Positions 40,919-52,964 of a stretch of DNA of 64,000 bases are shown piece after piece; position 1 is the first letter of the stretch, and each line of letters starts with the position of its first letter. The DNA lies in contig OY992536.1 in NCBI GenBank assembly GCA_963921195.1, positions 238,488,023-238,552,022 on the forward strand, written 5' to 3'. Both the position numbers and the translations under genes were made by a program. Source of the stretch: Pegoplata infirma. Its lineage: Eukaryota; Arthropoda; Insecta; Diptera; Anthomyiidae. The notes below the pieces were generated by a model. It was not told where the DNA came from and made no database searches. It saw only the letters and a list, made by a program, of their open reading frames with translations.

Positions 40919-42139
40919 TTTAAGTTTTTAGCCAAATCGAACAATTTTAACCTGTGCCGCTGAAGGGTTGAAGTTTGGCCCAAAACAAAATCTATAAATT
41001 TTTAATTAAATATTTATGGTCAATTGTTAAAGAAAACTTGTGTCATAATGATTTATTTTAATTTTTTTTTTACAAAATTAATTTTTTTTTGAAAAACGTC
41101 TATTTGGCCCCAGGGTCCGAAATTCAAGAGCCCGATGCGACCGTAAGAACCTTTTTGAAAATTTTTAAAAAATTTTGGTATAACTTTTTCATGAATCTTA
41201 ATAAACTACGGGGCGTCCCGTGCAGAAATCCAACTTTTTGTTTTTAAGAACCACCCTAATATGTGTAGTAATACTACAGTAGTAATACTACAGTAGTAAT
41301 ACTACAGTAGTATGTTGGAGTATAAAGGTATAAAGGCTGTAAAAAATTGTGCATTTATGGGTTATTTTAGTTTAAAGGAAACTTTTCCACTCTCTTTAAA
41401 ATTTTGACCATTTCCGAACTTGACTAGCCTATGGCCATTAGTTTAGGCTGCGTCCTTAATTTCAACGGACCGAAAGACGGACATCACTAGAATGGCTTAG
41501 AATCGAGCAAGGATCGATAATATCGCTCATTTACTTGTATAGTGTCAAAATATTTTATTTTGCAGAAATCGAGTTTAAAGTTTAGAATTTTATTGAAAAA
41601 CGCCTGTACATTGAAAATGTAATAATAGCGTGTTGTCTTCTCAAACGGTGAGTTTATATGATGATATAACAAATAACTCCGCATCGTTAACTCAAAAATC
41701 CCGTTTTTTGAGTTATGACACTTTACTAGTAAATGAACGATATACACTTTTAATTGGGTTTTAAAACCTACATAAACCACTGTTCGTCCTATAAATAACC
41801 ATATGACATATACTTCATCTTGGTACTTCATTGATCTCAACTTCAAAATCATTTTCATTTTAGTTTCTATGTTTCTTAGTTTTGCAAAAACTGTCCTTGG
41901 GGTGTAATGTTCAAAAATTATAGGAGTTGGTATATCATATCAATTACATTCCATACACACATACATACGTACAGATATAGCAAACTACACAGTACATATG
42001 AATACATATGGACATGGTTTCGACCACATTGTTTATTTCATAAAACAAAACCATTCAACACATCAATATAGAGCAAGTTTAAAATTTTAGGTAAATCAAA
42101 ACCGACCATAAATTGCAGTAATAAATAATTTTACATTTT
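40919..42139. other. Spacer with hAT end, microsatellite and mini-me fragment
   Basis: GAACCACCCTAATATG at 41262 looks like a lone hAT right end. 41270-41312 is a TAGTAATACTACAG tandem of three to four units. 41335-41523 plus 41741-41770 is mini-me in reverse (GGAAACTTTTCCACTC; GAAAGACGGACATCACTAG) with a MITE in its TA block. 41800-42139 shows nothing recognised. Confidence 0.5.
41524..41740. mobile_element. CGCTCATTTACT-ended MITE, about 217 bp
   Basis: CGCTCATTTACTTGTATAGT at the left and ACTTTACTAGTAAATGAACG at the right are inverted; TTTTTTGAGTTATGACAC faces TGTCAAAATATTTTATTTTG imperfectly. Flanked by ATAT on both sides within the TA block of a mini-me. Confidence 0.6.
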
Positions 42140-42391
42140 AGAGAGAAAGAGATATGATTGTGGAAACCATAATCATATTATGATTAAAAATTTTACCGTA
42201 ACTAATTTGTAGCAACCATAATATTTTTGCAGCAATCATGTTATGATTCTAAATATTTCAAAAATTATAATTTAGAATTGTAATATGATTGCAACAAAAA
42301 TTTTATGATTACTATAAACATATGATGATACAATTTTTGATCGTAACATGGCGCTCATAAATTATGTTTGCCACAATCATATTTCTTCTCT
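42140..42391. mobile_element. MITE with ATATGATTGTGG ends, about 252 bp
   Basis: GAGAAAGAGATATGATTGTG at the left and CCACAATCATATTTCTTCTC at the right are inverted. The interior carries several AATCATATTATGATT palindromes and CAACCATAAT words. Confidence 0.6.
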
Positions 42392-42999
42392 GGTTGTGGG
42401 GGTGTCATTGTTTTTCATAGATATTTAAAATTTTGGGATTTTTTTAAATTGCATTTTCGGAATTGTTAATTGTGTGAAAAGGCTTTTTTTTTAATAAAAT
42501 TGCTGACAATAGGGTTACCAAGCTAACAATTAATTTGTCTAAAAGGTTTGGTAAAAATAATAATGACAATAAAAAAATAAAGAAATCAATAAACACAACT
42601 GCAAAACACATCTTATTTCTTCCTAAAATTACACTCAAAAAATATTAACTAAATTCAAGGAAAATTGATAACGAAATAACTCCAATGCCAGGTTTTCCTT
42701 CTTTTGAGTTAATTTTTTTTTTTAATAACAAGGAAAAGAAAAAAATATTTAAATTTATGCCAATTTGAACGAGAAAATGGAAAAAGTTTTATTTCAATTT
42801 ATGTTATACATATTTCATTACAGTGGGTGAAGACCCCATTGAATTCGTAACAGATGGGTCCAAACCACGATGGGCCCAGACCCAGTCGAGCACCTTAAGA
42901 ATCGTCATAGTTTTTTATTCAATTTTGTACGTTTCGCTCAACATTGCTTTTTTTTATAACAAAAAAAGGGTAGAAAAAGTACAATTTATAACCCCCGTT
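42392..42999. other. AT-rich stretch, nothing recognised
   Basis: Only a CAGATGGGTCCAAACCACG patch near 42850-42900 resembles the GGTCTAGGCCCATCGGG patch at 26040-26090. No gene. Confidence 0.4.
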
Positions 43000-44155
43000 A
43001 GAAACTGAATCCAAAAAGTACATTTTCCAGAATGTTTTTTTGTTCACCGAAGGATCTTACATTCCAAATTTTAATTATCTAGGATCATTATTTCAATAAA
43101 TATTAAAAGTAAACTTTTCAACCCCTTAAGATATGGAATTTCCAAAAAGTACTTTCCCCAATTTTTTTTTTCACCGAGGAATTTTATATCCCAAATTTTA
43201 AAATTCTAAAACCATATCGTCAGAAAATACAAAAGTAACGAAAGTACACAGAAGCGGAATTTCTAAAAAGTGATTTTTTTCAGAATGTTTTTTTTACCGA
43301 AGGATCCTACATTACAAATTTCAAGATTCTAGGATCATTTTTTTTTTTCAGGAAATAGAAGAAGTAACTAAATTACAATTTTTACCCCGAAATTTCGAAA
43401 AAAACTATTGATTTTTTTTTCACCTAAAAAACTTACATTACAAATTTCAAATGCCTAAAATCATTATTTCAGGAAATATTTTAAGCACCAAAAGTACATT
43501 TTTTACTCTTTAGAAACGGAATTTTCGAAAAAAATACTTTTTTCAAAATGTTTTTTCGTTACCGAAGGATCCGATATTTCAAGTTTCTTTAGCCATTATT
43601 TCAGGGTATATAAAAAGTACCAATAGTATACTTTTTACCCCTTTTCCCCTCTTAGAAACGGAACTTCCAAAAAGCAATTTTTCAGAATGTTTTTTCCACC
43701 AAAGAATCCTACACTTCAAAATTCAAGTTTCTGGGACCATTATTTCAGGAATATGAAGCAACAAAAGATAAAATTTTTAACTCTTGTACCCCTTAAGAAA
43801 AGGAAATTTCAAAAAGCAATTTTTCTAGACTGTTTTTTTTTTCTTTTAAGGATCCTACATTCCAAATTTGAAGTTTCCATGATCATTATTTCAGGATATA
43901 TGAAAGAAAAGGAATTTTCAAAAAGTACTTTTTAAAGCAAGTTTTTTCACTTAAGCAGCCTACATTCCAAATTTCAAGTTTCTTTGACCAATAGATAAGG
44001 CAATAAAAAAAGTATTTTAGAGAATCAACTTTGGCAAAAACACAGCTTTGCTGGATCTATTTTCCGGGAGATGAACCTACATTCCATATTTCAAGCTTCT
44101 AGGATTATTATTTAAAAAATATATGAAGTGCAAAAGTACAGTTTTTTACACTTTT
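43000..44155. repeat. Degenerate tandem repeat of about 130 bp, block 2
   Basis: Eight or so units with ordered words AAAAAGTACATTTTTTAC, CCCTTAGAAACGGAATTTCC, CAGAATGTTTTTTTCACC, GAAGGATCCTACATTCCAAA, TTTCAAGTTTCTAGGATCAT and TATTTCAGGAAATATA. Non-coding; also seen at 11860-12570 and in part at 51850-51960. Confidence 0.75.
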
Positions 44156-44162
44156 TACAACA

Positions 44163-45159
44163 GGTACTTTTTATAAAAGGTAGTTTTTAATAAAGATACT
44201 TTTTATAAAAGGTACTTTTTATGAAAGGTACTTTTTATAAAAGGTACTTTTTATAAAAGGTACTTTTTATAAAAGGTACTTTTTATATAAGGAACTTTTT
44301 ATAAAAGGTACTTTTTATAAAAGGTACTTTTAATTAAAGGTACTTTTTATAAAAGGTACTTAAATAAAAGGTACATTTTATAAAAGGTACTTTTTATAAA
44401 AGGTAATTTTTATACAAGGTACTTTTTATAAAAGATACTTTTTATGAAAGGTACTTTTTATAAACGGTTCTTTTTATAAAATGTACTTTTATATAAAACG
44501 TACTTTTTATAAAAGGTACTTTTTATAAAAGGTACTTTTTATAATAGGTACTTTTTATAAAAGGTACTTTTTATAAAAGGTAATTTTTATAAAAGGTACT
44601 TTTTATATAAGGTACTTTTTATAAAAGGTACTTTTTATAAAAGGTACTTTTAATTAAAGGTACTTTTTATAAAAGGTACTTTTTATAAAAGGTACTTTTT
44701 ATAAAAGGTACTTTTTATAAAAGGTACTTTTTATAAAAGGTACTTTTTATAAAAGGTACTTTTTATAAAAGGAACTTTTTATAAAAGGTACTTTTTATAA
44801 AAGGTACTTTTTATAAAAGGTACTTTTTATAAAAGGTACTTTTTATAAAAGGTACTTTTATTAAAAGGTACTTTTTATGAAAGGTACTTTTTATAAAAGG
44901 TACTTTTTATAAAAGGTACTTTTTATAAAAGGTACTTTTTATAAAAGGTACTTTTTATAAAAGGTACTTTTTATAAAAGGCAAGGTACTTTTTATGAAAG
45001 GTACTTTTTATAAAAGGTACTTTTTATAAAAGGAACTTTTTATAAAAGGTACTTTTTATAAAAGGTACTTTTTATAAAAGGTACTTTTTATAAAAGGTAC
45101 TTTTTATAAAAGGTACTTTTTATGAAAGGTACTTTTTATAAAAGGTACTTTTTATAAAA
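44163..45159. repeat. 16-bp satellite GGTACTTTTTATAAAA, about 62 copies
   Basis: 997 bases of almost pure GGTACTTTTTATAAAA. Variants include single-base changes (GGAACTTTTT, ATGAAA), units with one base more or less, and one CAAGGTACTT junction at about 44981. Longest clean runs are in the middle. Its reverse complement, TTTTATAAAAAGTACC, matches the AATATAAAAAGTACCAAA word of the neighbouring 130-bp repeat. Confidence 0.95.
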
Positions 45160-45739
45160 ATAAATATATATTTTATATTAGGAAATATAAAAAGTACCCA
45201 AACTCATGAATGAATTCAGGTGGTTTGGATGCGCTTCTCGACTTGGGATTCCTTTCAACAGCTGCTGCCAGTTCAGCAAAATTTCTGGGGAAATATAAAT
45301 AAAAATAAAAAAAAATTCTAGAATTATTATTTTATCTTTATTCTAAAACTAAAAAAAATAAAAAAAAACCTTAATCTACTAATATTTTTTTGACTGTATA
45401 TTTATATGTGGTAGTATTGAAGTTGTCATAAACAATTTAAAGTGTGTGGCTTTTCAAACCTAACAAACCATACAATACATATAAAATTGAAACCAATACA
45501 ATTGTATTTACGGGATATACTTTTCATTTATATTATTGTTCTGTTGTAGGGTTCACATATTAGGATGAAGTTTATTTTTTTCATCTTTAATTCCATGACA
45601 TGTTTGGTAAAAAAAAATTTCATTAGCAATTTTTAAAATAAATTTTCAAGTTTTATAAAAATAGCTGATTTAAAATGACACACATTAAATGTGACAATCG
45701 AAAAGCGCTGATGATGGAAAGGTGGCAACTTTCACTTTG
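45160..45739. other. AT-rich stretch, nothing recognised
   Basis: It opens with GAAATATAAAAAGTACCCAA, a last piece of the degenerate repeat; then no supported feature. Confidence 0.5.
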
Positions 45740-46330
45740 TAAGAGTATTAAATTCGGTTGTAGCGAATTTATTATAGCCTCCAACATGTTAAAAAAATTA
45801 CAAGGGAGTTTTTTTGGGGGAGGGGGGCTTCGGTGGGGGCTTTGGGGGACACCTCCTCCTCGCAAAAATGCTTACCAATTGATTTATTATGCTTTTTGCA
45901 ATTAAGTTAAACAATTTTATTATTATGTAAATAATTTTTTTATATCCCCGCCCTAAAAAGGGGTCGGGCAAAAAAAACAACATTTTTTAATTCCTCCGGT
46001 CCTAGTGCAGGACTCAGAACTTTTTCTGGAATAAAAATGTTTCATTTGTTTAACAAAAATACAAAAAAAAAAACACGTAAAAAAATTGTGTGTTTTCACA
46101 GGTTGGTTTAGTTTCTCAAGGAGAAATTTTTTCCCCTGATCCGATTTTGCCCATTTACGAACTTAGCCTGCCTAGGTACAGTACAAAAAGAGAGGCCTAC
46201 CTCTTTTATTTTGTATTGCGTCGTGTCATCTGGATGGACATTCATAGAATTTCTTAAAATCAACCATGGATCAATAATATATATACGGGGTCGCCGACCG
46301 ATATTTCTATGCGGTTGGGGAGTATAAAAA
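45740..46330. mobile_element. mini-me-type element
   Basis: AGTATTAAATTCGGTTGTAG and a damaged GCGAATTTATTATAGCCTCC head, then GGGGTCGGGCAAAAAAAAC, CAAGGAGAAATTTTTTCCCC, GGATCAATAATATATATACG and the tail GGTTGGGGAGTATAAAAAT. The core GACR run is mostly lost. Confidence 0.6.
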
Positions 46331-46592
46331 TAATGTCTATTTTCAGCTTCAGGAAATAAATATAGATGTATTGCCGGATTATCATTTAGATGATATTCCG
46401 GCGATGTATACAAATCTTTTAGTTTTCGTTTGAATGACTAATTGTTGTCGTATCACCGGAATGTATTGCCGTAACAGTTTCTCCCGAAGGGTGTATACGA
46501 ATACGATACGAATTCGACAATTGCCGCAATAAAATTTAACGTCTCAGCAATATAACCGGCAAATCGATGTGGTATCGTTTTGTTTGCAGGGA

Positions 46593-46741
46593 GAGGATCA
46601 AAGACTACTAAAATTTGTCATCAGAATTCATTAAATTCAATTGATCATGGGAAAATTTGGAGAACAGATTTGAAATCAGGAGATCAAAGACTACTAGGAA
46701 TGATCATCAGAATTCAAACTGAAAATTAGTGTTGAGCGGTG
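46593..46741. mobile_element. Right end of the CACCGCTCAACA Harbinger-like family
   Basis: TTTGGAGAACAGATTTGAAA, CAGGAGATCAAAGACTACTA and TGTTGAGCGGTG match the end of 7737-8529. The segment GATCAAAGACTACTA(A/G)AAT occurs twice (46606 and 46682), a partial internal duplication. No left end. Confidence 0.65.
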
Positions 46742-47508
46742 ATATTGCACTTAGAAAATTATTGCAGTTACAATATGACGATGTTTTGTGCAGCAAGTAG
46801 TAGTTGTTGTTTTCAACTACAATTTTAGTGGTTTTTGTATGAAAAATCTCAAACAACTTTTTTTGTAGTTGTTTTAAAAAATAAATACAAACAATTACTA
46901 CATTGTAGTAACAGTTGTTTTGTGTAGTTGTTTTTAGTGTATAAAAAATTGTATTTTTTTAAAAATGTTAAGAAAACCGGATTTGTTGAACGAGTTGGAA
47001 GAAAATAATACCTTAATTAAATTAATTTCATTTCAATTTATAAAATGTAATAATTTTTTTTTGTTTGTTTTTTAAACAATTTTGCTATTTTTTAACGTTT
47101 TAGAAGTTTTTTTTGTTAATAAAAAATTTTGACAATTTGAGTTACAGTAAAAACAACTGTAGTTTGAATTTGTATTTACCGTTTTCTGTAGTTGTTAATT
47201 AATGGTTAAAAAAACAAAATTTTTTGGTTGATTTAACCGTAAAAGGTAGTAGACGCCTAAACAACAACCAATGTAGTTGATTTTAACTAATTGTGAGTAA
47301 AAGTTTTACAATATAAGATTCACCTTAATATGTAGGTATACATGTTTTGTTTTTACATACATGTTCGGTACAATATGTCTGATTATGATAGAGGTCAGTC
47401 AGGTTTCTATTTCTCTTACTATTTCCTACTACCATCATTACCAAGAATAGGTATGTATTGATATAATACAACTACATACTCCACTAACCCATAAATATGT
47501 TTCGTACA
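46742..47508. other. Stretch rich in TAGTTGTTTTAACTAC words
   Basis: Repeated GTAGTTGTTTT and CAACTACA words between 46790 and 47290, partly inverted, related to 31320-31450. No coding or TIR boundary could be fixed. Confidence 0.4.
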
Positions 47509-47939
47509 TAACGGTTCGGTAGAACGACTTCCAGCTCAATGGATGTGGACATATCCTTAACAAATTATACTAAGCAACAAAAAAAAAAAAAAAAATGGGC
47601 CTCAATGGCTCCAATGCCAAAAAAAAAATAAGATCATCAAAAAAACTAAATTATCAACGGGTTTTGTAAAGTTGGCTCTAATTTCGTTTTTATAGCCCAC
47701 TGAAGATTTTAATTTTTTGTATTAAAAGCGTTTCGAAAACGTCTGTGCTTCCAAATATGCGTGAACGTCTTAAGTGAAATTGTATGACGTTTCTTTTCTT
47801 AGAATATATTAACCCTCCAACTGACATTTTAGTCCTTTTTCCAAAATTAAAAAAACAGATCCATTTAACTTTTTTAGAATAACTATTTTACGATTTGATA
47901 ACTTGGTTTAGACTTCGATGTCGTTCTACCGAACCGTGA
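47509..47939. mobile_element. TIR element with CGGTTCGGTAGAACGAC ends, about 430 bp
   Basis: ACGGTTCGGTAGAACGAC at the left and GTCGTTCTACCGAACCGT at the right are perfect inverted repeats. An A-run at 47577-47595 and a GAAAACGTCTG-containing middle carry no ORF. No duplication identified. Confidence 0.6.
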
Positions 47940-48493
47940 CATATCCTTTGTTCGTTCTTACCATAAAAGACATGGGTTTGACATATTTTTCTTTATGTTC
48001 TTTCAAACTCTTTTTCTTCTGGTTAGAAATGGTTATGATTTAATATTTTTGTTTTGTTTAAAAGTGTTAAAGAAAGTAACATTTAAATTTTGTATTTTTT
48101 TGCTTATTTCTTAGAAAATTTAAAAAAAGTAACATTTCCTTTTCAGTTTCTTTTTTTGTTTGTTCTCAAAGGACTTATGAATATTTAAATATTTCCATTA
48201 CTTTATTTTGTGTTTATTGAAACAGAATTATATTACATTAATTAAATTCTTGAAGAAATGTGTAATAAATATCTTTTAAGCAAATTAAAAAAAAAAAATT
48301 CTAAGTTGTTGGCATTTTTTTACTAAAAATTTATTAGAATGTAGCAAACAAATAATACAAGTAAATGATGGTGAAACATGGCTACCCTTCTTAAGTCTTA
48401 AAAACAAATTACAATATTTTGTAAAATGAATCTCCAATATATCCTCCGACAAGGAAGAGCTGTGCTGCAGATCTTCGTTAGCGGTAGTAAGTA
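47940..48493. other. AT-rich stretch, nothing recognised
   Basis: No feature could be supported. Confidence 0.5.
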
Positions 48494-49370
48494 CACTGAA
48501 AAAAATAACTATACTGAAATTAAATATACACTGTTATTAATTTAAGTAAACAAATTTTTTTGAATTAACTTCAACTTATCTTAATATAAGGTGGTTTTAC
48601 TTAAAACAAAGAAAATAAACTTGAATATAATACATGAAAATACTTAAAAAAGCACAAGAGTTTTCCTTAATTTGTTTTTTTAAATTGTGTTAAATATTCT
48701 TTACATTTATGGCGAATTGATTGCATTTAAGAAAAAAAGGGGGTTATTACAACTTTTTGTTTTACTTAAAAGAAAAAAAAAATAAATTGTATGCAAAAAA
48801 AATAAATAAGTTCGCAACTTACTTAAAAATAGTATAGACATTTTCAAGACCTTAAATCAAATAAGTACTATTCTTTAATTCCAAAACAATTTTTTTCAAT
48901 TTAACCAAATTTTGTTTTAATTTAAGAAAAAAGTAATCATTATTTTATTGATTTCATTGACTTTATTTGAATACAAATCTTCATCAGTTTAAGAAAGAAT
49001 TTACTTAAGTTAAGGAAAAAATACTATAGGTATTTTGGGGACCACATCTGGGGGCTCCATTTGGAGACCCCATGAGACCCTAACTTTAAATCCAAATTTA
49101 GATTTTCGCGGAATTTTCAAATGCCTATAACTTTGCAAATACTGCAGATATGTAAAAAACGCTGAAGGCATTTTTGTAGTCCTTAACCTGTAGAATATGA
49201 CCGCCGAAGACCCAAAAGCCCTCCGAGTTATAGTTTTCGAGTTATTTCATGATCAAATTTGTCAAGACCCCATTCTCATATCTCGAAAACTAAGCAAGAT
49301 AGAGCGATTCTGCCCAAAATTTTGGATCAAAATCAATAGTGCCCCTATAATAGTGTGCCATGGGCGGACC

Positions 49371-51216
49371 CAGTGGCGTATACAGGGGGGGGCCCGGGGG
49401 CCCGGGGGCCCGGGCCCCCCCCGAAATGATTTCACAAATTTCAGGATTTGGTATCAAATAACAAGTACAATATTAAAAACTTCTTAAAAAAATCGAAAAA
49501 CATTAAGAATCTAAAATTTTTTGAAGAAAAATGTTTTGAAACTGAAAATTTTCCTGTTAAAAAAATCCAAAGATCTGAAAAATTTTTCTTAGAATTTGAA
49601 ACTTTTCAACTTAAGATTCTAGTGAAAAAATAAACCTGAAGTTTTATGCACACAAAAAATGGACATAATTGTAAGTAAAATGTAGTCAAATCTTAAAATG
49701 CGACTTTGTCTTTTAGAAAAATGTCTCAGAATCTAAAACTTTCTATAAGAAAAATGTCTAGGAATAATGTCTAAAATATTAGCATTTTTCTCAGAATCTA
49801 AGACTTTTTCTATAGGAAAAATGTCTCAGAATCTAAGACTTTTTCTATAAAAAATTCTCAGAATCTGAGGCTTTTTTATATGAAAAATTTTTCAGAATCT
49901 GAGAACTTTCAATAGGAATAATGTCTCTGAATCTAAATCATGTCTCAAAATCTGAGATTTTTCTATAAAAGAATTCTTAGAATCTGAGGCTTTTCTATAT
50001 GAAAAATGTTTTAGAATCTGAAAACTTTCTATAGGAATAATTTCTCTGAATTTTTCTTACAACCTAGGAAAATGTCTCAGAATCTTATATTTTTTTACGA
50101 AAAATGTCTCAGAATCAACGAACTTTTCTTGAGGAAAATTATCTCAAAATGTCTCAGAGACACACAAGTCTCAGAGACACAAGCTAAAACTTTTTGTATA
50201 AAAAAATGCTCAAAATCTGATACTTTTTCTATTGTAAAATATCTTTTTCTATAAGAGTAATGTCTCAGAATCTGAGTATTTTTTTATGAAAATATTTCAG
50301 AATCTCACAATTTCCTATAGGCAAAATGTCTCAGAATTTGAGACTTTTTCTATAGGAAAAGTGTTTAAGCATCTAAGACTTTTTCGATAGGAAAAATGTC
50401 TCAGAATCTAAGAAATTTTCTCTAGAAAAAATGTTTGAGAATCTGAGACATTTTCTATACAAAAAATGTCGAAGAATCTGAGACTTTTTCTATAGGAAAA
50501 ATGTCTCAGAATCTAAGAAATTTTCTGTAGAAAAAATGTTTGAGAATCTGAGAAATTTTCTATAGAAAAAATGTCGAAGAATCTGAGACTTTCTATTGGA
50601 AAAATGTCTCAGATCTAAGACTTTTTTTATACTGTTGTCGTTCTAAAAAGGTATAAAAATCTGAGTTATTTTTCTTATAGAAAAAGCGAAGATTTTCTCA
50701 GAATCTAAAACTCTTTGTGTAGAATGTTTCAGAATCTGAGGAAATGCGCTAGCCTAGAAATATCCCAGATTCTGGGAAAATATCTTACAATCGGAGCATT
50801 TTCTTTTAGAAAAATATTTTATGAATATGTTAATAGAATAATTTTCTAAAGTGACTTTTTTCCGAGAAACGTTTTCCATTAGAAATATGTATGATTTAGA
50901 GTCTTTGACTTTTTCTATAAAAAAAACTGGCTTAACTGAAAATTGCCATAGAATCTTAGACTTTTCTTTGAAAAAAAAGTCAGATTCTGATAATCTTCTT
51001 TGTTAAAATGTATCAGATTAAGTCTCTTAAAATTATTTTTTTTCCCCCCAAAAGTTTTAAACTTACACAAAAATGAAGAATCTGATTGTGCTACTTTCAG
51101 TTCAAGGAAAGATGGAGAAAAATTCTTAAACATGTGATGTTATGTAAATTTTTTGTAAAAAAAAATTTAAAAAAATGTTGGGCCCCCACCGAAATAAAAT
51201 CCTGGATACGCCCCTG
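49371..51216. mobile_element. hAT-type element, 1846 bp, with G/C-rich ends
   Basis: CAGTGGCGTATACAGGGGGG at the left and CCTGGATACGCCCCTG at the right, inverted. 8-base duplications GGCGGACC at 49363-49370 and 51217-51224 are identical. The left end carries a long GGGGGCCCGGGGGCCC palindrome. Most of the interior is a minisatellite rather than a gene, so it is non-autonomous. Another left-end-like piece is at 63085. Confidence 0.8.
49500..50790. repeat. Minisatellite inside the hAT element
   Basis: Some thirty degenerate units of TTTTTCTATAGGAAAAATGT followed by CTCAGAATCTAAGAC. Same family as 29560-30065 but on the opposite strand. Confidence 0.8.
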
Positions 51217-51393
51217 GGCGGACCCCATATATTGGGGGCCCGTAGGGTCCACACATTGGGACTCCATAGGGTCCACAGAATCCGTAACTTTCAGGATTTT
51301 TTTTCTTATTTTAAAAAAATATTTTTCCACTGGATAAAAACAATTAAACATATATTATGTATGATTTTACTTACTTTTAAGATATATTTAAGT

Positions 51394-52736
51394 TAGAGTT
51401 TGCAAAACGATTAAAATCGTAATCGTAATCGCGATTAATCGCACCGTTTAATCGTAATCGTAATCGACAAAAAAATCATGCGATTACGATTAATCATTTT
51501 CTATGAAAAACACTGTTTTTATAAAGATTTTAAAATATATTTATTGGCCTACGATTCATTTAACTTATTTGCAATTTCTCGTTCCTTTTTTCTTGTAAAA
51601 GTAATTTAAATTTAAAGTAAAATTTAAATTTTCATTGTAGTAACAATACAAATTTGTTTTAAAAATAATCCAAAAGGATTTGGCTGGATTTGGTCAAAAA
51701 ATTCGGACATGAAGTTTTATAAAAAAACTTAATTTTTTTCTCTGGTTGCAGACTGAAGACGCTCTTTTTAAATTTCCTCATAAATTTTCACACAATCAGC
51801 TCTCAGTAACCATTGGCAGGTATTCTGACACGAAATTCGAAAGATTATAATTTTTGTGGAATGTTTTTTTTTTTTACCAAAGGATCCTTCATTACAAATT
51901 TTGTCCTTTACAAAAAGTACTATTTTTTTTTACCAATTTTACGACCCTTAGAAATTACATTTGCAACAAGTACATTATTCAGATGGTTTTTTTATTATTC
52001 CAAATTTTGCCCCATTTTGTCCCCTTAACAATTTATCAAAAATCCAGCCACATTTTTTTAAAGTTTTTTTAGTTTAGATGTTTGTCTATCCACATAGAAA
52101 AAATCAGGACTGCCCTTTTCGTATTTTTCGAGAAATTCGCATTTGAATATTGGATTTCAGAAAAATTCTATAATTCTCTTGTTTTTTATTGTGTCAACAC
52201 TGCGTATGAGTAACGACTGTTTGCGAAACCAATGAATTTTCGTTACTCAATAAACAATAAACAAAAGATAATTACAGAATTTTTATGAAATCTTAAAAAA
52301 TTAAAACTTTCAAAACGGTTTCTGAAAATATCCCAAAATAAAAAAAATTTAGTAGAAAGGCCATAAACAAATATACGTGAATGTTAATTCTTGCGATTAT
52401 TGTGCATTTCATAAATTTGATAAATATTGAATCAAGGGAACTCGACACAATTTTGACAAACTTTCCAATATTTAATCACCAAAAAAATTGAAAAACCAAA
52501 AACGCAATTTTCTTAGTTTCATATAGGGCTATCCATACCACCTATTCATACATTCATGGGACATTTTTGTATTTTCGTACATTCTGAAATATAAATTTTA
52601 AAAGATCTTTTTTTTTAAATAAACTCTTGCAATTGTACTTATTTAAAAAACTCGATTAATCGATAATCGCGATTAACGGCTACTTTTTTTAATCGTAATC
52701 GCGATTATGAAATATCTCGATTATTTGCAAACTCTA
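51394..52736. mobile_element. hAT-type element, 1343 bp, with CGATTA-rich ends
   Basis: TAGAGTTTGCAAA and TTTGCAAACTCTA are perfect inverted ends, with identical 8-mers ATTTAAGT on both sides (51386-51393, 52737-52744). Both sub-terminal zones are dense in AATCGTAATCGCGATTA. The middle includes a fragment of the 130-bp degenerate repeat (51850-51960). No transposase reading frame. Confidence 0.85.
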
Positions 52737-52964
52737 ATTTAAGTAAATGCATTACATACTATGTTTTAGGAAAAAATATACTTGGAAGAAGAATTAATAT
52801 CTTTGGAGCCCTCGCATACCCTTCTTTTTTTAAATTAAGCTCAACGTGCTTTAAAAATGGTTAATTTATTTTTTCAGTGTAGAACATCAAACCGGAGTAG
52901 ATTGGTGGACGTTAATAGGCATACATTTCGCAAACCTTTTAACAATTCAGTTATTTACAGGAGC

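Larger units (their letters stand above)
48494..52879. mobile_element. TA-flanked element (CACTGAAAAAA ends) containing two nested hATs
   Basis: CACTGAAAAAAATAAC at the left and TTATTTTTTCAGTG at the right, with TA at 48492-48493 and 52880-52881, suggest a Tc1/mariner-type element. Removing the nested insertions 49371-51224 and 51394-52744 leaves about 1.2 kb, AT-rich and non-coding, including the AGCAAGATAGAGCGATTC patch shared with 25705-26240. The pairing of these distant ends is inferred. Confidence 0.45.

Noticed and set aside
44163..45159. CRISPR array
   Set aside because: The 16-bp units are directly tandem without unique spacers, and the sequence is from an insect nucleus.
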